DNA from: an uncultured Chloroflexota bacterium
Lineage (GTDB): Bacteria; Chloroflexota; UBA11872; UBA12225
DNA length: 44,371 nucleotides
Assembly (NCBI GenBank): GCA_902805635.1
Contig: CADCTC010000121.1
Location: forward strand, 1-44,371
Direction of reading: 5' to 3'
Shown here: piece after piece, positions 16,390 to 25,810 of the stretch
Layout of the letters: every line of letters begins with the position of its first letter
Numbering within the stretch: the first letter of the stretch is position 1
Made by a program: the position numbers and the translations under genes
Notes under the pieces: generated by a model
The model's database searches: none
What the model was told of the DNA's origin: nothing
What the model saw: only the letters and a program-made list of their open reading frames with translations

Positions 16390-17466
16390 ATGAACCGCTC
16401 CCGCCGCCGCACACTGTTCCGCGCCACGCTCCACGGCGGCGCTATTGGCGTCACCGCCATCGGCGCCTGGCACCTCCCGCGCACCGCCCGCGCCGCGTAT
16501 GCCCAGGCCGAGGGTGAGCCCGCCGCCGAGCCGGCCACGCCCGAAGCGCTGCCAGATGCGCCGCCACCCGCCGCCCCGCCGCTGCCGTCCATAGCCTACG
16601 GACCGGGCGCCAGCCTGGGCGGCCGGCGGCCCTTCCCGGACGACAACCCCTGGAACCGCGACGTCTCCCAGGACCCGGTCGATCCCGCCTCAGAGGCACT
16701 GCTGGCCAGCATCGGCCTGGACCGCGGCCTGCACCCAGACTTCGGCACCGTCTGGAACGGCGCACCCAACGGCATCCCGTACGTCGTGGTACCCGGCAGC
16801 CAGCCTCGCGTGCCGGTGCGCTTCGAGTACGCCAGTGAGAGCGACCGTGACCCCTACCCCGTGCCCCCCGACGCCCCTATCGAAGGCGGTCCGCGCGGTG
16901 AAGGCGACCGCCACATTCTGATGGTGGACGCCGACAACTGGATGCTCTACGAGCTCTTCGCCGCGTATCCGGAGAATGGCGGCGCCACCTGGCGCGCCGG
17001 CTCCGGCGCCGTCTTCGACCTCAAGACCGACGACCTGCGTCCCGCTGGTTGGACCTCCGCCGACGCCGCCGGCCTGCCCATCTTCCCCGGACTGGTGCGC
17101 TACGACGAGGCCGTCGAGCTCGGCGCCATCCGCCACGCCCTGCGCTTTACCGCCCGCCGCACCCGCCGCGCCTACGTCTCCCCCGCCCGACACTACGCCA
17201 GCCGCATCACCGACCCCAGCGTGCCCCCCATGGGCATGCGCGTGCGCCTCAAGGCAAGCTTCGACCTCTCCGGCTTCCCCAGGAGTGTCCAGCCCATCCT
17301 GCAGGCCATGAAGACGTACGGCATGTTCCTGGCAGACAACGGCAGCGACTGGTACGTCAGCGGCGCTCCCGACCCTCGCTGGAGCGATTCCGAGCTCGCC
17401 GCCGTGCGCCGCGTCCGCGGCCGCGACTTCGAAGTCGTCAGGATGGACGGCATCGTCACCGGCTGA
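16390..17466 (+). CDS. Tat-exported protein of unknown function
   Basis: 358-residue secreted protein. The N-terminus MNRSRRRTLFRATLHGG has a twin-arginine motif followed by a hydrophobic stretch and an Ala-rich cleavage region (ARAAYAQA). After a Pro/Ala linker the mature part has conserved-looking blocks FPDDNPWNRDVSQDPVDP, LHPDFGTVWNG, GDRHILMVDADNWMLYELF, GAVFDLKTDDLRP and RHALRFTARRTRRAYVSPAR. This block order is known to me from uncharacterised exported proteins of soil bacteria and has no assigned reaction; the acidic and His-rich blocks suggest an enzyme or glycan-binding protein outside the membrane. Start chosen because it opens the Tat signal. Confidence 0.8.
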   Translation: MNRSRRRTLFRATLHGGAIGVTAIGAWHLPRTARAAYAQAEGEPAAEPATPEALPDAPPPAAPPLPSIAYGPGASLGGRRPFPDDNPWNRDVSQDPVDPASEALLASIGLDRGLHPDFGTVWNGAPNGIPYVVVPGSQPRVPVRFEYASESDRDPYPVPPDAPIEGGPRGEGDRHILMVDADNWMLYELFAAYPENGGATWRAGSGAVFDLKTDDLRPAGWTSADAAGLPIFPGLVRYDEAVELGAIRHALRFTARRTRRAYVSPARHYASRITDPSVPPMGMRVRLKASFDLSGFPRSVQPILQAMKTYGMFLADNGSDWYVSGAPDPRWSDSELAAVRRVRGRDFEVVRMDGIVTG

Positions 17467-17532
17467 ACAATAGGTGCGGGCAGTTGTGGCAATCGACCAC
17501 TGCCTACTGCCTTCCCTCACTCCGCCAGGCGC

Positions 17533-17538
17533 TACACT
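17533..17538 (+). promoter_or_regulatory. -10-like hexamer for the Gfo/Idh gene
   Basis: TACACT ends eight bases before the ATG at 17547 without an intervening Shine-Dalgarno sequence; identical hexamer to that before the SGNH hydrolase gene. Confidence 0.5.
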
Positions 17539-17546
17539 CGCGCCCT

Positions 17547-18647
17547 ATGGCCAAGAGTGACAAAGTCCGCGTTGCCGTGCTCGGCGCAGCCGCCTTCTCC
17601 GAGGTGGCGCACATCCCCGGTGTGAACGCCCATCCCCAGGGTGAGGTGGTGGCGCTGTACAGCCGCGACCTCGCCCGTGCGCAGGAGATGGCCGGCCGCA
17701 CCAACGTGCCTCTCGTCACCGACGACCTGGAGGCACTCTTGGCACGCGACGATATCGACGCCGTCACCGTGCCCTCCACCAATCTCAACCACTACCTCTA
17801 CACCGTGGCCGCCCTCAAGGCCGGCAAGCACGTCTTCTGCGAGAAGCCCATGGCACTCAATGCCGAACAGGCGGCCAAGATGACGCGCGCTGCCCAGGAA
17901 CGTGGGCTGGTCAACCAGATGTCCTTTATTTTCCGCTATACGCTCTGCGTGCGCGAGATGCGCCGCCTCATCGCCGCTGGGGCTATCGGCACGCCGCATT
18001 ACGTCACCATCGAGCAGCAGGGCTACTCCTGGTTCCGCCAGCAGCAGCAGACCTGGCGCACCTTTGCCGGCGAGCACGGCGCCGGGCAGCTGGGCGAGAT
18101 GGGCTCGCACTGCTTCGATACCGTGAACTTCGTTTGCGGTCACACGTCTGGCTACATCGCCGAGCTCGCCGCCATCACCCACCTCATTCCGCGCACCGTC
18201 GAAGGGCCCGACGGCCAGCCCCAGCCAGTCGAGACCCTCGACCTGGCCTCCTGCCTGATCCGCACCCAGAAGGGGCTCGGCGGCGAAATCATCACCAGCC
18301 GCGCCACGCCCTCCCACTCGCAGCTAGGTGGCATGGGCGTGGTCGTGGTCACCGGCGAGAAAGGCGCCCTGCTGGCCAACCTCACCCGCGGCAACGCCGA
18401 GGTCATGCAGCGCCTGGAACCCGGCAAGTCCTGGGAGCCCGTCACCTTGCCCCCGGAAGCCACCGACGGCACACCCCACGCCATCTACCGCATGCTGGGC
18501 AGCTTCGTGGACTCCGTCCTGCGCGGCGGCGTGGACCCCGACCAGGACGCCGATTTCGAGGCCGGCTACCGCACCCAGTCCGCCATCGACGCGACCATCG
18601 CCGGCGGCGCCTCCCACCGCTGGGAACCCGTGGCCACCGCCATTTAG
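17547..18647 (+). CDS. Gfo/Idh/MocA family oxidoreductase
   Basis: 366-residue NAD(P)-dependent sugar or polyol dehydrogenase-like protein. The Rossmann fold begins with VRVAVLGAAAFSEVAHIPG, a slightly unusual Gly loop (GAAAFS rather than GxGxxG). The cofactor/catalytic signature HVFCEKPMALNAEQA at about residue 97 gives the EKP motif of the family, and GAGQLGEMGSHCFDTVNFV carries the usual catalytic-region His (about residue 189). The open frame extends far upstream inside the preceding gene; ATG 17547 is set by the Rossmann start and the TACACT hexamer. Substrate unknown; the next gene starts 29 bases after the stop. Confidence 0.9.
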   Translation: MAKSDKVRVAVLGAAAFSEVAHIPGVNAHPQGEVVALYSRDLARAQEMAGRTNVPLVTDDLEALLARDDIDAVTVPSTNLNHYLYTVAALKAGKHVFCEKPMALNAEQAAKMTRAAQERGLVNQMSFIFRYTLCVREMRRLIAAGAIGTPHYVTIEQQGYSWFRQQQQTWRTFAGEHGAGQLGEMGSHCFDTVNFVCGHTSGYIAELAAITHLIPRTVEGPDGQPQPVETLDLASCLIRTQKGLGGEIITSRATPSHSQLGGMGVVVVTGEKGALLANLTRGNAEVMQRLEPGKSWEPVTLPPEATDGTPHAIYRMLGSFVDSVLRGGVDPDQDADFEAGYRTQSAIDATIAGGASHRWEPVATAI

Positions 18648-18676
18648 CCCTCAGGGCCGCCCTGTACCGCGCCGCC

Positions 18677-19123
18677 ATGCCAGACGCTCCGAAGAGCACC
18701 CACTCCACGGGCCCGGCGGCGCAGGCAGGCATCCGTGGCGCCCTGGCCGCTGCGCGCCAATGGGCACGCACCGTCAAGCGCGATGTCTACGCGCTCTACC
18801 TCGCCACGCGCGACCCACGCACGCCCTGGTACGGCAAGCTGCTCGCCGCCTGCATCGTCGCCTACGCTTTCAGCCCCATCGACGTTATCCCGGACTTCAT
18901 CCCGGTGCTGGGTTACCTGGACGACGTCATAATCGTCCCGCTCGGCATCCTGCTCGCGCTGCGCCTCGTCCCCCCGGACGTCATGGCCGAGTGCCGCGCC
19001 CGCGCCGAGCAAGACCGCCCTTCCAGCAAGCCCCGCAGCCTGATCGGCGCCGCCGCCGTCATCGCCACTTGGCTGCTGCTCGCTACCCTATGCGCCGCCT
19101 GGGCGCTGCGTCAGTTTGGTTAG
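18677..19123 (+). CDS. YkvA family (DUF1232) membrane protein
   Basis: 148-residue protein with the DUF1232 signature AYAFSPIDVIPDFIPVLGYL (about residues 63-82), preceded by the basic helix VKRDVYALYLATRDPRTPWY. A C-terminal hydrophobic helix (about residues 122-144) adds a membrane anchor. DUF1232 proteins are widespread and of unknown role. ATG 18677 is the first start after the preceding stop at 18647. Its stop is three bases from the stop of the convergent PhyH gene. Confidence 0.85.
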   Translation: MPDAPKSTHSTGPAAQAGIRGALAAARQWARTVKRDVYALYLATRDPRTPWYGKLLAACIVAYAFSPIDVIPDFIPVLGYLDDVIIVPLGILLALRLVPPDVMAECRARAEQDRPSSKPRSLIGAAAVIATWLLLATLCAAWALRQFG

Positions 19124-19126
19124 GCG

Positions 19127-20056
19127 CTACGCATCCATTCGCGACCCGACGATGGACGCCACCCGCTGCCGGCGCCGGATACCGTCATCCGGGCGCATCT
19201 TATCCATCTCCACGTCCAGCGCGGAGCGGGTATCCAGGCCGTGCTCGCGGTACCACGCCCGCAATGGCACGTCCTCGTCCTTGGGCAGCGAGAACGCCAT
19301 GTCGGTCTTCCAGCCACCCAGCAGCTGCCAGCGCACCGCGTTGTCCTGCACCTTCTCCATCAGCTCCGGTGGCTGCACCACAAAGTCCAGCGGCCGCAGC
19401 CAGCGGTAGCTGTAGCCCATGAAGATGGTCTTGCGCGTGATGGTGGACAGGTTCGGCCCCACCGCGTGGAACGTCCGGTTCTCGAACAGCACCGCATCGC
19501 CCGGCTTGCCCGTGACCTCGATCGTGCCCCGCGGGTCGATCTCGCCCTCGTCACGCTCCGGGTAACCCACCATCAGGTGGCTTCCCGGCACGAAGCGCGT
19601 ATTGCCCCGCCCCGGCCCGGAGAGGTCCGAGAGCAGGTAACACACCTTCATCCTAAGCCGCGGCAGCGGCTCCGGGATCTCGTGCGTAGCGATGCCGCCG
19701 TCCCGGTGCCACCCGATCGCCTTGAACGCCGCGCTGGTGCCCGGCGGCGAGGGCGGCCGCACGATGATGTGCGACGTGTCCAGCTGCACGTCCCAGGTGA
19801 GCAGCTGCGGCACGTACGGCACCGTCTCACGCCAGTCCAGCAGCTCCAGGAAGGCGTCGTCCATGCCGATGCAGTTGCGCCGCTCGAACGCCCCCGCCTT
19901 GTTCAGCCCCTCCTCGCGCAGCCCCCGCTCGTAGATGCGGTCCACCGCCTCCGTCACCCGCGCCAGCGTCTCCCCATCCAGTGCGCCGGGCACTACCAGG
20001 AACCCGTTCTTCTCAAACGACTCGGACTGCTCTGCCGTCAGCGGCTTGAACTGCAT
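19127..20056 (-). CDS. Phytanoyl-CoA dioxygenase (PhyH) family protein
   Basis: 309-residue Fe(II)/2-oxoglutarate-dependent dioxygenase-like protein. The metal triad is visible: His117 and Asp119 in GWHRDGG, His197 in FENRTFHAVG; Arg208 in TITRKT is a candidate for 2-oxoglutarate binding. The start ATG 20056 has GAGAGGAGAGG seven bases upstream, a good Shine-Dalgarno match, so the longer frame to 20179 is rejected. Bacterial PhyH proteins hydroxylate diverse small molecules; the substrate here is unknown. Confidence 0.9.
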   Translation of the reverse strand: MQFKPLTAEQSESFEKNGFLVVPGALDGETLARVTEAVDRIYERGLREEGLNKAGAFERRNCIGMDDAFLELLDWRETVPYVPQLLTWDVQLDTSHIIVRPPSPPGTSAAFKAIGWHRDGGIATHEIPEPLPRLRMKVCYLLSDLSGPGRGNTRFVPGSHLMVGYPERDEGEIDPRGTIEVTGKPGDAVLFENRTFHAVGPNLSTITRKTIFMGYSYRWLRPLDFVVQPPELMEKVQDNAVRWQLLGGWKTDMAFSLPKDEDVPLRAWYREHGLDTRSALDVEMDKMRPDDGIRRRQRVASIVGSRMDA

Positions 20057-20147
20057 GATGCGCCTCTCCTCTCGCACCGACGATGGTAGACCGTCCGCAC
20101 CGGCGCGCGCGAATCGATCGCCCCGGCAGCCGGATTGGCGACGGGAG

Positions 20148-20585
20148 TCAGGGGAACGAACGGTCGTTCGGCCGGCCACCGGGATCCCGCGTGGCGCCGC
20201 TGTGTGTCTGCTGGCCTGCCGAGAACCCCAGCCCAGACAGGCGCCCGCGCACGTCCATCAGCTCCTGGCGCAACGCCTCTTCATCACGCGTGCCGCGCTG
20301 GTAGCCCCGCACCGCCAGTGTCGCCCGGTTGATCTGGTCCTCCACCCGGTCCGGCTCCGCGGTGTTCGGCGTGAACGGGTAGCCGTCCAGCCACTCTGTG
20401 AAACCCTGCAGGCTTATGCCGCCCTCTAGGAACAGCTGGATGGCCGACGCCGACTCCGCCGCCGAATACCCGCCCACCGTCGCGTACCCCGCGTCGGCGT
20501 TGTCGTCCCCACCCGTTCCACCCGATCCCGCCATTCTGGCGTTGCCGGCGCTGTCAGCACTGCTACTGGACATGTCCCTGGTCAT
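20148..20585 (-). CDS. Hypothetical protein
   Basis: 145-residue protein. The first 45 residues are Ser/Gly/Ala-rich and probably disordered; the conserved-looking core is IQLFLEGGISLQGFTEWLDG followed by a predicted helix (EDQINRATLAVRGYQ) and RQELMDVRGRLSGLG. No family recognised. ATG 20585 has GGTG three bases upstream; ATG 20573 is an alternative. Divergent from the GtrA gene. The C-terminal part overlaps a small palindrome CGAACGGTCGTTCG (20157-20170) that may belong to the PhyH upstream region. Confidence 0.6.
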   Translation of the reverse strand: MTRDMSSSSADSAGNARMAGSGGTGGDDNADAGYATVGGYSAAESASAIQLFLEGGISLQGFTEWLDGYPFTPNTAEPDRVEDQINRATLAVRGYQRGTRDEEALRQELMDVRGRLSGLGFSAGQQTHSGATRDPGGRPNDRSFP

Positions 20586-20630
20586 TGCACCTTAGTGGAG
20601 TGCAGAAAGCGGGCCACCATCTGCGCTACC

Positions 20631-21071
20631 ATGCGCCGCGGTGCTGAGTCTGTGAACCCTTGGCGTGTCGTGCGGTTCGGTGTCGCAGGCGGCACTTCGC
20701 TGGCTATAGATGTCGTGCTGCAGCGCCTGTTCCGCGCAGGGTACGGCATGCCCATCTGGCTGGCGCCTGCGCTGTCGCATGAGCTGGGCCTGCTGGCGCA
20801 CTTCTTCGCGCTAAGCTGGTGGGTCTTCCGCCAACCCGTGACGCTGCGCCGCCTCGTCCAGTTCCACGTCACCGCCGCCACGGCGGCCGTCATCACTCTG
20901 GGCATCACCTACCTACTGCTCACACAGCCGCTCGTCCCCTACTTTGCCGATGTGGGCGGGCCGTTCGGCACGTACGGCCCGGAAGTCGCGAAGCTGGTGG
21001 GTACCGGGACGGCCATGGGATGGACCTTTATGTCCAGCTTCTTCTGGATCTGGAAGCCCGAGAAAGCCTGA
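20631..21071 (+). CDS. GtrA family membrane protein
   Basis: 146-residue polytopic protein of the GtrA family, thought to flip or present lipid-linked sugars during cell-surface glycosylation. Four hydrophobic segments are visible (about residues 15-35, 40-62, 70-95 and 118-135). Family blocks: VVRFGVAGGTSLAIDVVLQR at the N-terminus and the second segment ending LSWWVFRQ. Starts at GTG 20595, ATG 20631 and GTG 20652 are possible; 20631 is a compromise without strong support. Divergent from the gene at 20148-20585. Confidence 0.75.
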   Translation: MRRGAESVNPWRVVRFGVAGGTSLAIDVVLQRLFRAGYGMPIWLAPALSHELGLLAHFFALSWWVFRQPVTLRRLVQFHVTAATAAVITLGITYLLLTQPLVPYFADVGGPFGTYGPEVAKLVGTGTAMGWTFMSSFFWIWKPEKA

Positions 21072-21135
21072 GCCACACTTTACTCAACCGCCCCCAGACG
21101 AAAGGCCCTAGACGAAAGGCAGCGCGTTCACCGCG

Positions 21136-22521
21136 TTACCTACAACTCACGCCTTCCGCTGGCGGGCGCTGGCTGAGCGCTACCGTCAACTGGCGCGGCT
21201 GGCCGTCGCGCACCACGGTCAGCGCCACGCTCTCACCGGGCCGCTTGTTGTTCTCGATGTAGGCGCGTAGGTCGCCACCCGCCGCTAGCGGCCGGCCATC
21301 GATCTCCGTCACGATATCGCCACCCACCCGTAGCTGGCCGCCGCTGGCGTTCACCGTCTGCGTGCCCGCCCGCAGCCCAGCCTGCGCTGCCCCCGCACTT
21401 GCCTCCTGCACCAACAGCCCCTTCTGATTCGTAGGGATGCCTAGCTGCTGCTTCAGCGCCGGCCCCATCTGCGAGAGCGATAGCGCCGAGACCCCTACCA
21501 GCGGATGCACGTAGCACCCCCGGTTGATCAGCTCCGGCACCACGCGCTTGACCACGTTGATCGGGATGGCAAACCCGATCCCGATACTACCGCCCGACTG
21601 CGAGAAGATCGCGGTGTTCACGCCGATCACTTCCCCACCCGCGTTGAACAGTGGCCCGCCAGAGTTACCCGGGTTGATCGCGGCGTCGGTCTGCACCGCG
21701 CCGCCCAGCAGGTCCAGCGACTGCCGGCTCCCACTGTCTTCCCCCGGCTGGCGCAGCGCGCTCACGATGCCCAGCGTCACCGTCTGCTGCAACCCCAGCG
21801 GCGACCCGATCGCAATCGCGTCCTCGCCGATTGTGATGCGGCCGGAGTCACCCATCGCCACCGGCTTCAGCCGGTCCCGCAGCGGCCGGCCGTTGTCGTC
21901 CGTCCCATTAGGGTCCACCCGCACCACCGCTAGGTCATTGTCCGGGTCGCGCCCCACCAGCGTCGCCGGCACTGTTGTGCGGTCCGGGAACGTCACGCTC
22001 AGCTGCTGCGCGTCCTCCACCACGTGGTTGTTCGTCACGATGTGCCCCTGCGCATCGATCACGAACCCGGAGCCGGTGCCCCGTGGCTGCGTCTGCTGCG
22101 TCTGCTGCGCTTGCTGCCCCTGCCCACCGGCGCCGAACTGCGAGCGCACCACCGCCAAACTGGTGATGTTCACCACCGACGGCCCCGCCTGCTGGTAGAC
22201 CTGCGCCGCCGGGCTGGCTCCTGCCGGCCGCGCCAGCGCGCCAGCCACCTCCGCACTTCCCGCGCGGCTGCCACTCGTGCTACCAGTGGCGCTCGTGCCC
22301 GTCCCAGTGCGACCGGCGCTCTGGACCGCCGGTGTCGAAGCAGGCGTTGCCGAAGACGCTGAGGACGCCGCCTGGGTTCCGGTTGCCGCCGGGCCAGCCT
22401 GCGCGCCGCTGCGCGAGCCATCTGGGCTGACGCTAACGTCGCACGCGCTCAGGACCAGGCTGCCGGCCAGCGAGAGCGCAGCCAGTCTGTAGGGAAGCAG
22501 AGATGAGTGGCGTGTCTTCAT
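21136..22521 (-). CDS. HtrA/DegP-like serine protease, lipoprotein
   Basis: 461-residue trypsin-like protease of the HtrA family, acting outside the membrane in protein quality control. A lipoprotein signal ends in LSAC (Cys27), followed by a long Ser/Thr/Ala/Gly linker (residues 30-105). Catalytic triad: His166 in VTNNHVVED, Asp196 in NDLAVVRV, Ser287 in NPGNSGGPLF. One PDZ domain covers about residues 365-450 (VGGDIVTEIDGRPLAAGGD). GGAGGG stands six bases before the ATG. A Gln-rich loop (GGQGQQAQQTQQTQ) follows the first strand of the protease domain. Confidence 0.93.
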   Translation of the reverse strand: MKTRHSSLLPYRLAALSLAGSLVLSACDVSVSPDGSRSGAQAGPAATGTQAASSASSATPASTPAVQSAGRTGTGTSATGSTSGSRAGSAEVAGALARPAGASPAAQVYQQAGPSVVNITSLAVVRSQFGAGGQGQQAQQTQQTQPRGTGSGFVIDAQGHIVTNNHVVEDAQQLSVTFPDRTTVPATLVGRDPDNDLAVVRVDPNGTDDNGRPLRDRLKPVAMGDSGRITIGEDAIAIGSPLGLQQTVTLGIVSALRQPGEDSGSRQSLDLLGGAVQTDAAINPGNSGGPLFNAGGEVIGVNTAIFSQSGGSIGIGFAIPINVVKRVVPELINRGCYVHPLVGVSALSLSQMGPALKQQLGIPTNQKGLLVQEASAGAAQAGLRAGTQTVNASGGQLRVGGDIVTEIDGRPLAAGGDLRAYIENNKRPGESVALTVVRDGQPRQLTVALSQRPPAEGVSCR

Positions 22522-22672
22522 GAATGGCCCTCCGCTGGGCGAGAACAGCTCTGCGGTCTCTACGCAGGTTCCGTTCCAGCCCGCCGGGGCCGCTCCATGG
22601 ACAGCACAGTCTCACCCCAGGACCCGTGGAGTGTGGGTCCCCGATGGACGCGAGTCGCGCCGTATTTGGTGG

Positions 22673-23047
22673 TCAGGCAGTGACGAGGCCGAGCCGTTCC
22701 AGCGCCTGGGTATCGCTTCCCCACAGCTGCGGGTTGAGGGTGTAAGGGCCAAAGGTGACGCGGCCGTCCGGGCGGACGTGAGCCATCCACTGCTCCATGC
22801 TCCCGAGCCGAGCCGGCAGCTGCGCGAGTTCGCCCAGCACTTTGCGGGCGGCCTGGCAGTGCAACGGAGTACTCGCAGGGAGCATAACCTGGACGAGACG
22901 CCATTTCTCGCCCTTACGCGCGGCCAGGTGCCAGGGAGCTTCCTGGCCGCACTGCCGCTGCGTCACCTTCCACCCCTGCGCCTCCAACACCGCCGCCGCC
23001 TCCTTCAGGAAGTCGTCAAGCGTGGTCGGGCGTGCAGAGACTAGCAT
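22673..23047 (-). CDS. Hypothetical protein, possible nuclease-like fold
   Basis: 124-residue protein with the order helix (TLDDFLKEAAAVLEAQGW), strand (KVTQRQ), APWHLAARKGEKWRLVQVML, helix, and a Trp-rich end. The beta hairpin with W-x-L-x-A-R-K-G ... LVQV recalls PD-(D/E)XK-type nuclease cores, but no clear catalytic Asp/Glu pair is placed right, so the function is open. A TATAAT hexamer with a plausible -35 lies just upstream. Single gene between the HtrA and FtsH genes on the same strand. Confidence 0.7.
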   Translation of the reverse strand: MLVSARPTTLDDFLKEAAAVLEAQGWKVTQRQCGQEAPWHLAARKGEKWRLVQVMLPASTPLHCQAARKVLGELAQLPARLGSMEQWMAHVRPDGRVTFGPYTLNPQLWGSDTQALERLGLVTA

Positions 23048-23061
23048 CGAGCCGTGGCGCC

Positions 23062-23091
23062 ATTATAGCCCGCATGGCCCATCTGTGACCA
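23062..23091 (-). promoter_or_regulatory. Promoter of the 124-residue hypothetical gene
   Basis: On the minus strand: TGGTCA (23086-23091, four of six matches to TTGACA), 18-base spacer, TATAAT (23062-23067, perfect), then 14 bases to the ATG at 23047. The leader would be only a few bases. Confidence 0.65.
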
Positions 23092-23221
23092 GTACACGGC
23101 GGGGCCGCGCGGCACCCCGTAAAACGTGTCAAGCGATGCCCGTGCAAGACGCGGCCAAGACACCGCCGGCATGCGCCCAGCACGCCCAGCAGCCCGCGCC
23201 GCGGGCTTTGGACAGATTTGG

Positions 23222-23241
23222 CCGTGGGCTGAAGCCCACGG
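23222..23241 (-). terminator. Hairpin downstream of ftsH
   Basis: Nine-base arms CCGTGGGCT and AGCCCACGG with a 2-base loop, starting ten bases after the ftsH stop. Very stable, but without a T run on the minus strand, so it may end transcription poorly or simply protect the 3' end. Confidence 0.5.
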
Positions 23242-23250
23242 TCCCACCGT

Positions 23251-25635
23251 TTACGTCGCTGGGTGGGGAGTTAGTGTCGAGGCCGCGCGCGGCAGCCCCG
23301 CCTCCGGCGATCCGGGCGCCACGCTCGCCCGTTCGGCCGCCTCCAGCTCCGCTTCCTCGTCGGGCCTGCTTCCACCGGTGTCGCCGTCGCTGCCGTCGCT
23401 GCCCTCAGCGGCCCGCGTGCTGCCTTCTCCCCCGCCGGCCGCCGTCCCACTGGTCCCGGCCGCGCCGCTCGTGCTGCCGGTTACTCCATCACCACCGATG
23501 AGTGGTGCGTTGAGTCCTGACCCAGCGGTAGGCGTTCCTCCGCTGGACGAGTCCTTCGGCGGCGTCAGGCCGGTAACTTCCCAGATCTGCCGCTCGTCGA
23601 GCGACTCCCGCACCAGCAGCGCCTCAGCAAGCGCCTCCAGCCGGCGTCGCTCATTCTTGAGGGAGCCGCGCGCCACCTGGTAACACTCGTCGATGATCCG
23701 GCGCACCTCGTCGTCAATCACCTTGGCCAGGTCTTCGCTCACGTCCCGGTTCATCTGGGGCATGAAGGCTCCTTCGCCCAGGAACCCATCGTCCGGGTTG
23801 GCCGAGTAGATCAAACCCACCTTGTCGCTCATGCCCCAGCGCGTCACCATCTGCCGCGCAATCTGCGTCGCTTGGCGCAGGTCGTTCTCCGCGCCGGTAG
23901 ACACCGCATCAAAGACCAGCTCTTCGGCCGCCCGGCCACCCAGGGCCCCGGTGATACGGCCGCGTAGATAGCGCTCGCCGTAGTTGTGCCGGTCGTCCAG
24001 GGGAACCTGGTACGTCACGCCCAGCGCCTGCCCGCGCGGCACGATCGTCACCTTGTGCACCGGATCGGTGTCGGGCTGCAGCAGCCCCATCAGCGCGTGG
24101 CCACTCTCGTGGTATGCCACCCGCCGCCGGTCTTCGTCGGACATCACCAGCTTGCGCTCGCTGCCCAGGACGATCTTCTCCATCGCGTTGAAGAAGTCCT
24201 CCATCTTCACCGCGTTGCGGTCCTTGCGCGCCGCCAGCAGGGCGGCCTCGTTCACCACGTTGCGCAGCTCGGCGCCCACCAGCCCCGGCGTCGCCGCCGC
24301 CATGTCGGCCAGGTCCACGTCCTTGTCGAGCGGCACGCCCCGCGTGTGGACCTTGAGGATCGCCTCGCGCCCCACCCGGTCCGGCCGCTGCACCGTTACC
24401 CGCCGGTCAAAGCGTCCCGGCCGCAGCAATGCCGGGTCCAGCACGTCCGGCCGGTTGGTCGCGGCGATCACGATCACCGCCTGCCGCGCGTCGAACCCGT
24501 CCATCTCGGTCAGGATCTGGTTGAGCGTCTGCTCCTGCTCTTGGTTCGCCCCAGAGAAGCCCAGCCCGCCGCGCCGCCGCCCGATGGCGTCCAGCTCGTC
24601 GATAAAGATGATGGCTGGCGCTTCCTTCTTAGCGTTAGCGAACAGGTCGCGCACGCGCGCCGCGCCCACGCCCACGATCATCTCCACGAACTCCGAGCCG
24701 GAGAGCGAGAAGAACGGCACGCCGGCCTCGCCCGCCACTGCCTTGGCCAGCAGCGTCTTGCCGGTGCCCGGCGGCCCCACCAGCAGCACGCCCTTGGGGA
24801 TACTGCCGCCCAGGCGCTGGTACTTGTCGGGCCGCTTGAGGAAATCGACGATTTCCTCAAGCTCGAACTTGGCCTCCTCGATGCCCGCAACGTCCGCGAA
24901 TGTGATGCGCGCCTGATTGCCCGCGTTCTCATCGTAGCGGCGCGCGCGCGAGCGCCCGATGCCAAAGATGCCGCGCTGCGCCTGCTGCGCCCGCGCGCTC
25001 ATCCACATGAGCATGCCGAAGAACAGCAGTCCAGGCCCAAAGCTCACCAGAATGGAGAACCACCACTGGCGGCCGCCGCCGATCTCCCTGGCCGATACGG
25101 TCACGCCATGCTGGTCGAGCAGCGGCTGCAGCGAGCCATCCTGCACCACCCACGCCGGGACCCGCGTCTCAAAGTTCGCCGACGCGCGCGATTCCCGCCC
25201 GGTGGCCGGGTAGGTCACCTCCCGCTTAAAGGTGCCCTGCACCACGTCGCCGCGCACATTGATCTCGGAGACATTGCCTGCCTGCACCTGCTCTGTGAAC
25301 AGCGTGTACGGCACCACGATGCGCGCAGGCGCCTGGTCCTGCGGCAGGAACGTGGTGACCAGCACGTTCACCAGCAGCAACGCGCCGAGCAGCCAGATCC
25401 AACGTCGCGCCATCACATTCCAGAAGCCGCGCTTGCCGTTCTGGTTAGGGTCCGGAGCCTGCCCCGATCCCCGATAGCGCGGCGCCTCAGGCCCCGGTGG
25501 CCGCGGCCGCGTGCCGTTCAGGTTCCCGTTGGAGCCATTGCTCCCGTTGTTCCCGGCGCTGCCGTTGCGCCCGTTGCTGTTGGAGTCACCCGCCGCGCGG
25601 TCTTTCTGCGCGCCGGGTCGTGGAAGTATCTTCAT
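23251..25635 (-). CDS. ftsH: ATP-dependent zinc metalloprotease FtsH
   Basis: 794-residue membrane-anchored AAA+ protease that degrades damaged membrane and soluble proteins. Order: Asn/Gly/Ser-rich N-terminus (residues 15-45), membrane segments at about 79-97 and 191-212 flanking an extracytoplasmic domain, AAA module with Walker A GPPGTGKT (287-294), Walker [12 protein letters not shown], and the zinc site HESGH (509-513). The pore loop reads MIVGVG with Ile320 where E. coli has Phe; aliphatic residues occur here in some FtsH paralogues. The C-terminal 100 residues are Gly/Ser/Ala/Glu-rich and low-complexity. The length exceeds the usual 600-650 residues because of these two tails. ATG 25635 is chosen; no Shine-Dalgarno sequence is evident. 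Confidence 0.96.
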   Translation of the reverse strand: MKILPRPGAQKDRAAGDSNSNGRNGSAGNNGSNGSNGNLNGTRPRPPGPEAPRYRGSGQAPDPNQNGKRGFWNVMARRWIWLLGALLLVNVLVTTFLPQDQAPARIVVPYTLFTEQVQAGNVSEINVRGDVVQGTFKREVTYPATGRESRASANFETRVPAWVVQDGSLQPLLDQHGVTVSAREIGGGRQWWFSILVSFGPGLLFFGMLMWMSARAQQAQRGIFGIGRSRARRYDENAGNQARITFADVAGIEEAKFELEEIVDFLKRPDKYQRLGGSIPKGVLLVGPPGTGKTLLAKAVAGEAGVPFFSLSGSEFVEMIVGVGAARVRDLFANAKKEAPAIIFIDELDAIGRRRGGLGFSGANQEQEQTLNQILTEMDGFDARQAVIVIAATNRPDVLDPALLRPGRFDRRVTVQRPDRVGREAILKVHTRGVPLDKDVDLADMAAATPGLVGAELRNVVNEAALLAARKDRNAVKMEDFFNAMEKIVLGSERKLVMSDEDRRRVAYHESGHALMGLLQPDTDPVHKVTIVPRGQALGVTYQVPLDDRHNYGERYLRGRITGALGGRAAEELVFDAVSTGAENDLRQATQIARQMVTRWGMSDKVGLIYSANPDDGFLGEGAFMPQMNRDVSEDLAKVIDDEVRRIIDECYQVARGSLKNERRRLEALAEALLVRESLDERQIWEVTGLTPPKDSSSGGTPTAGSGLNAPLIGGDGVTGSTSGAAGTSGTAAGGGEGSTRAAEGSDGSDGDTGGSRPDEEAELEAAERASVAPGSPEAGLPRAASTLTPHPAT

Positions 25636-25810
25636 CCGTATGCGTTTCTATCTTCGCACACCTAGACAAGCACCGGTAGGCATAACCGGCTTCTAGCCGC
25701 CAGATGTCGGCCGGAGGCCCGGTGCGCGTCCGGCAGCAGACCGCAAGGTGCAGGCCACCGGGCCACTCCGCCCGGCTGGCCGGAGTGGCGGCTGCCACCC
25801 GGCACTCTGC

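Noticed and set aside
20157..20170. TetR-type operator CGAACGGTCGTTCG
   Set aside because: A 14-base palindrome inside a coding end in a GC-rich genome is not rare, and no TetR gene is adjacent.
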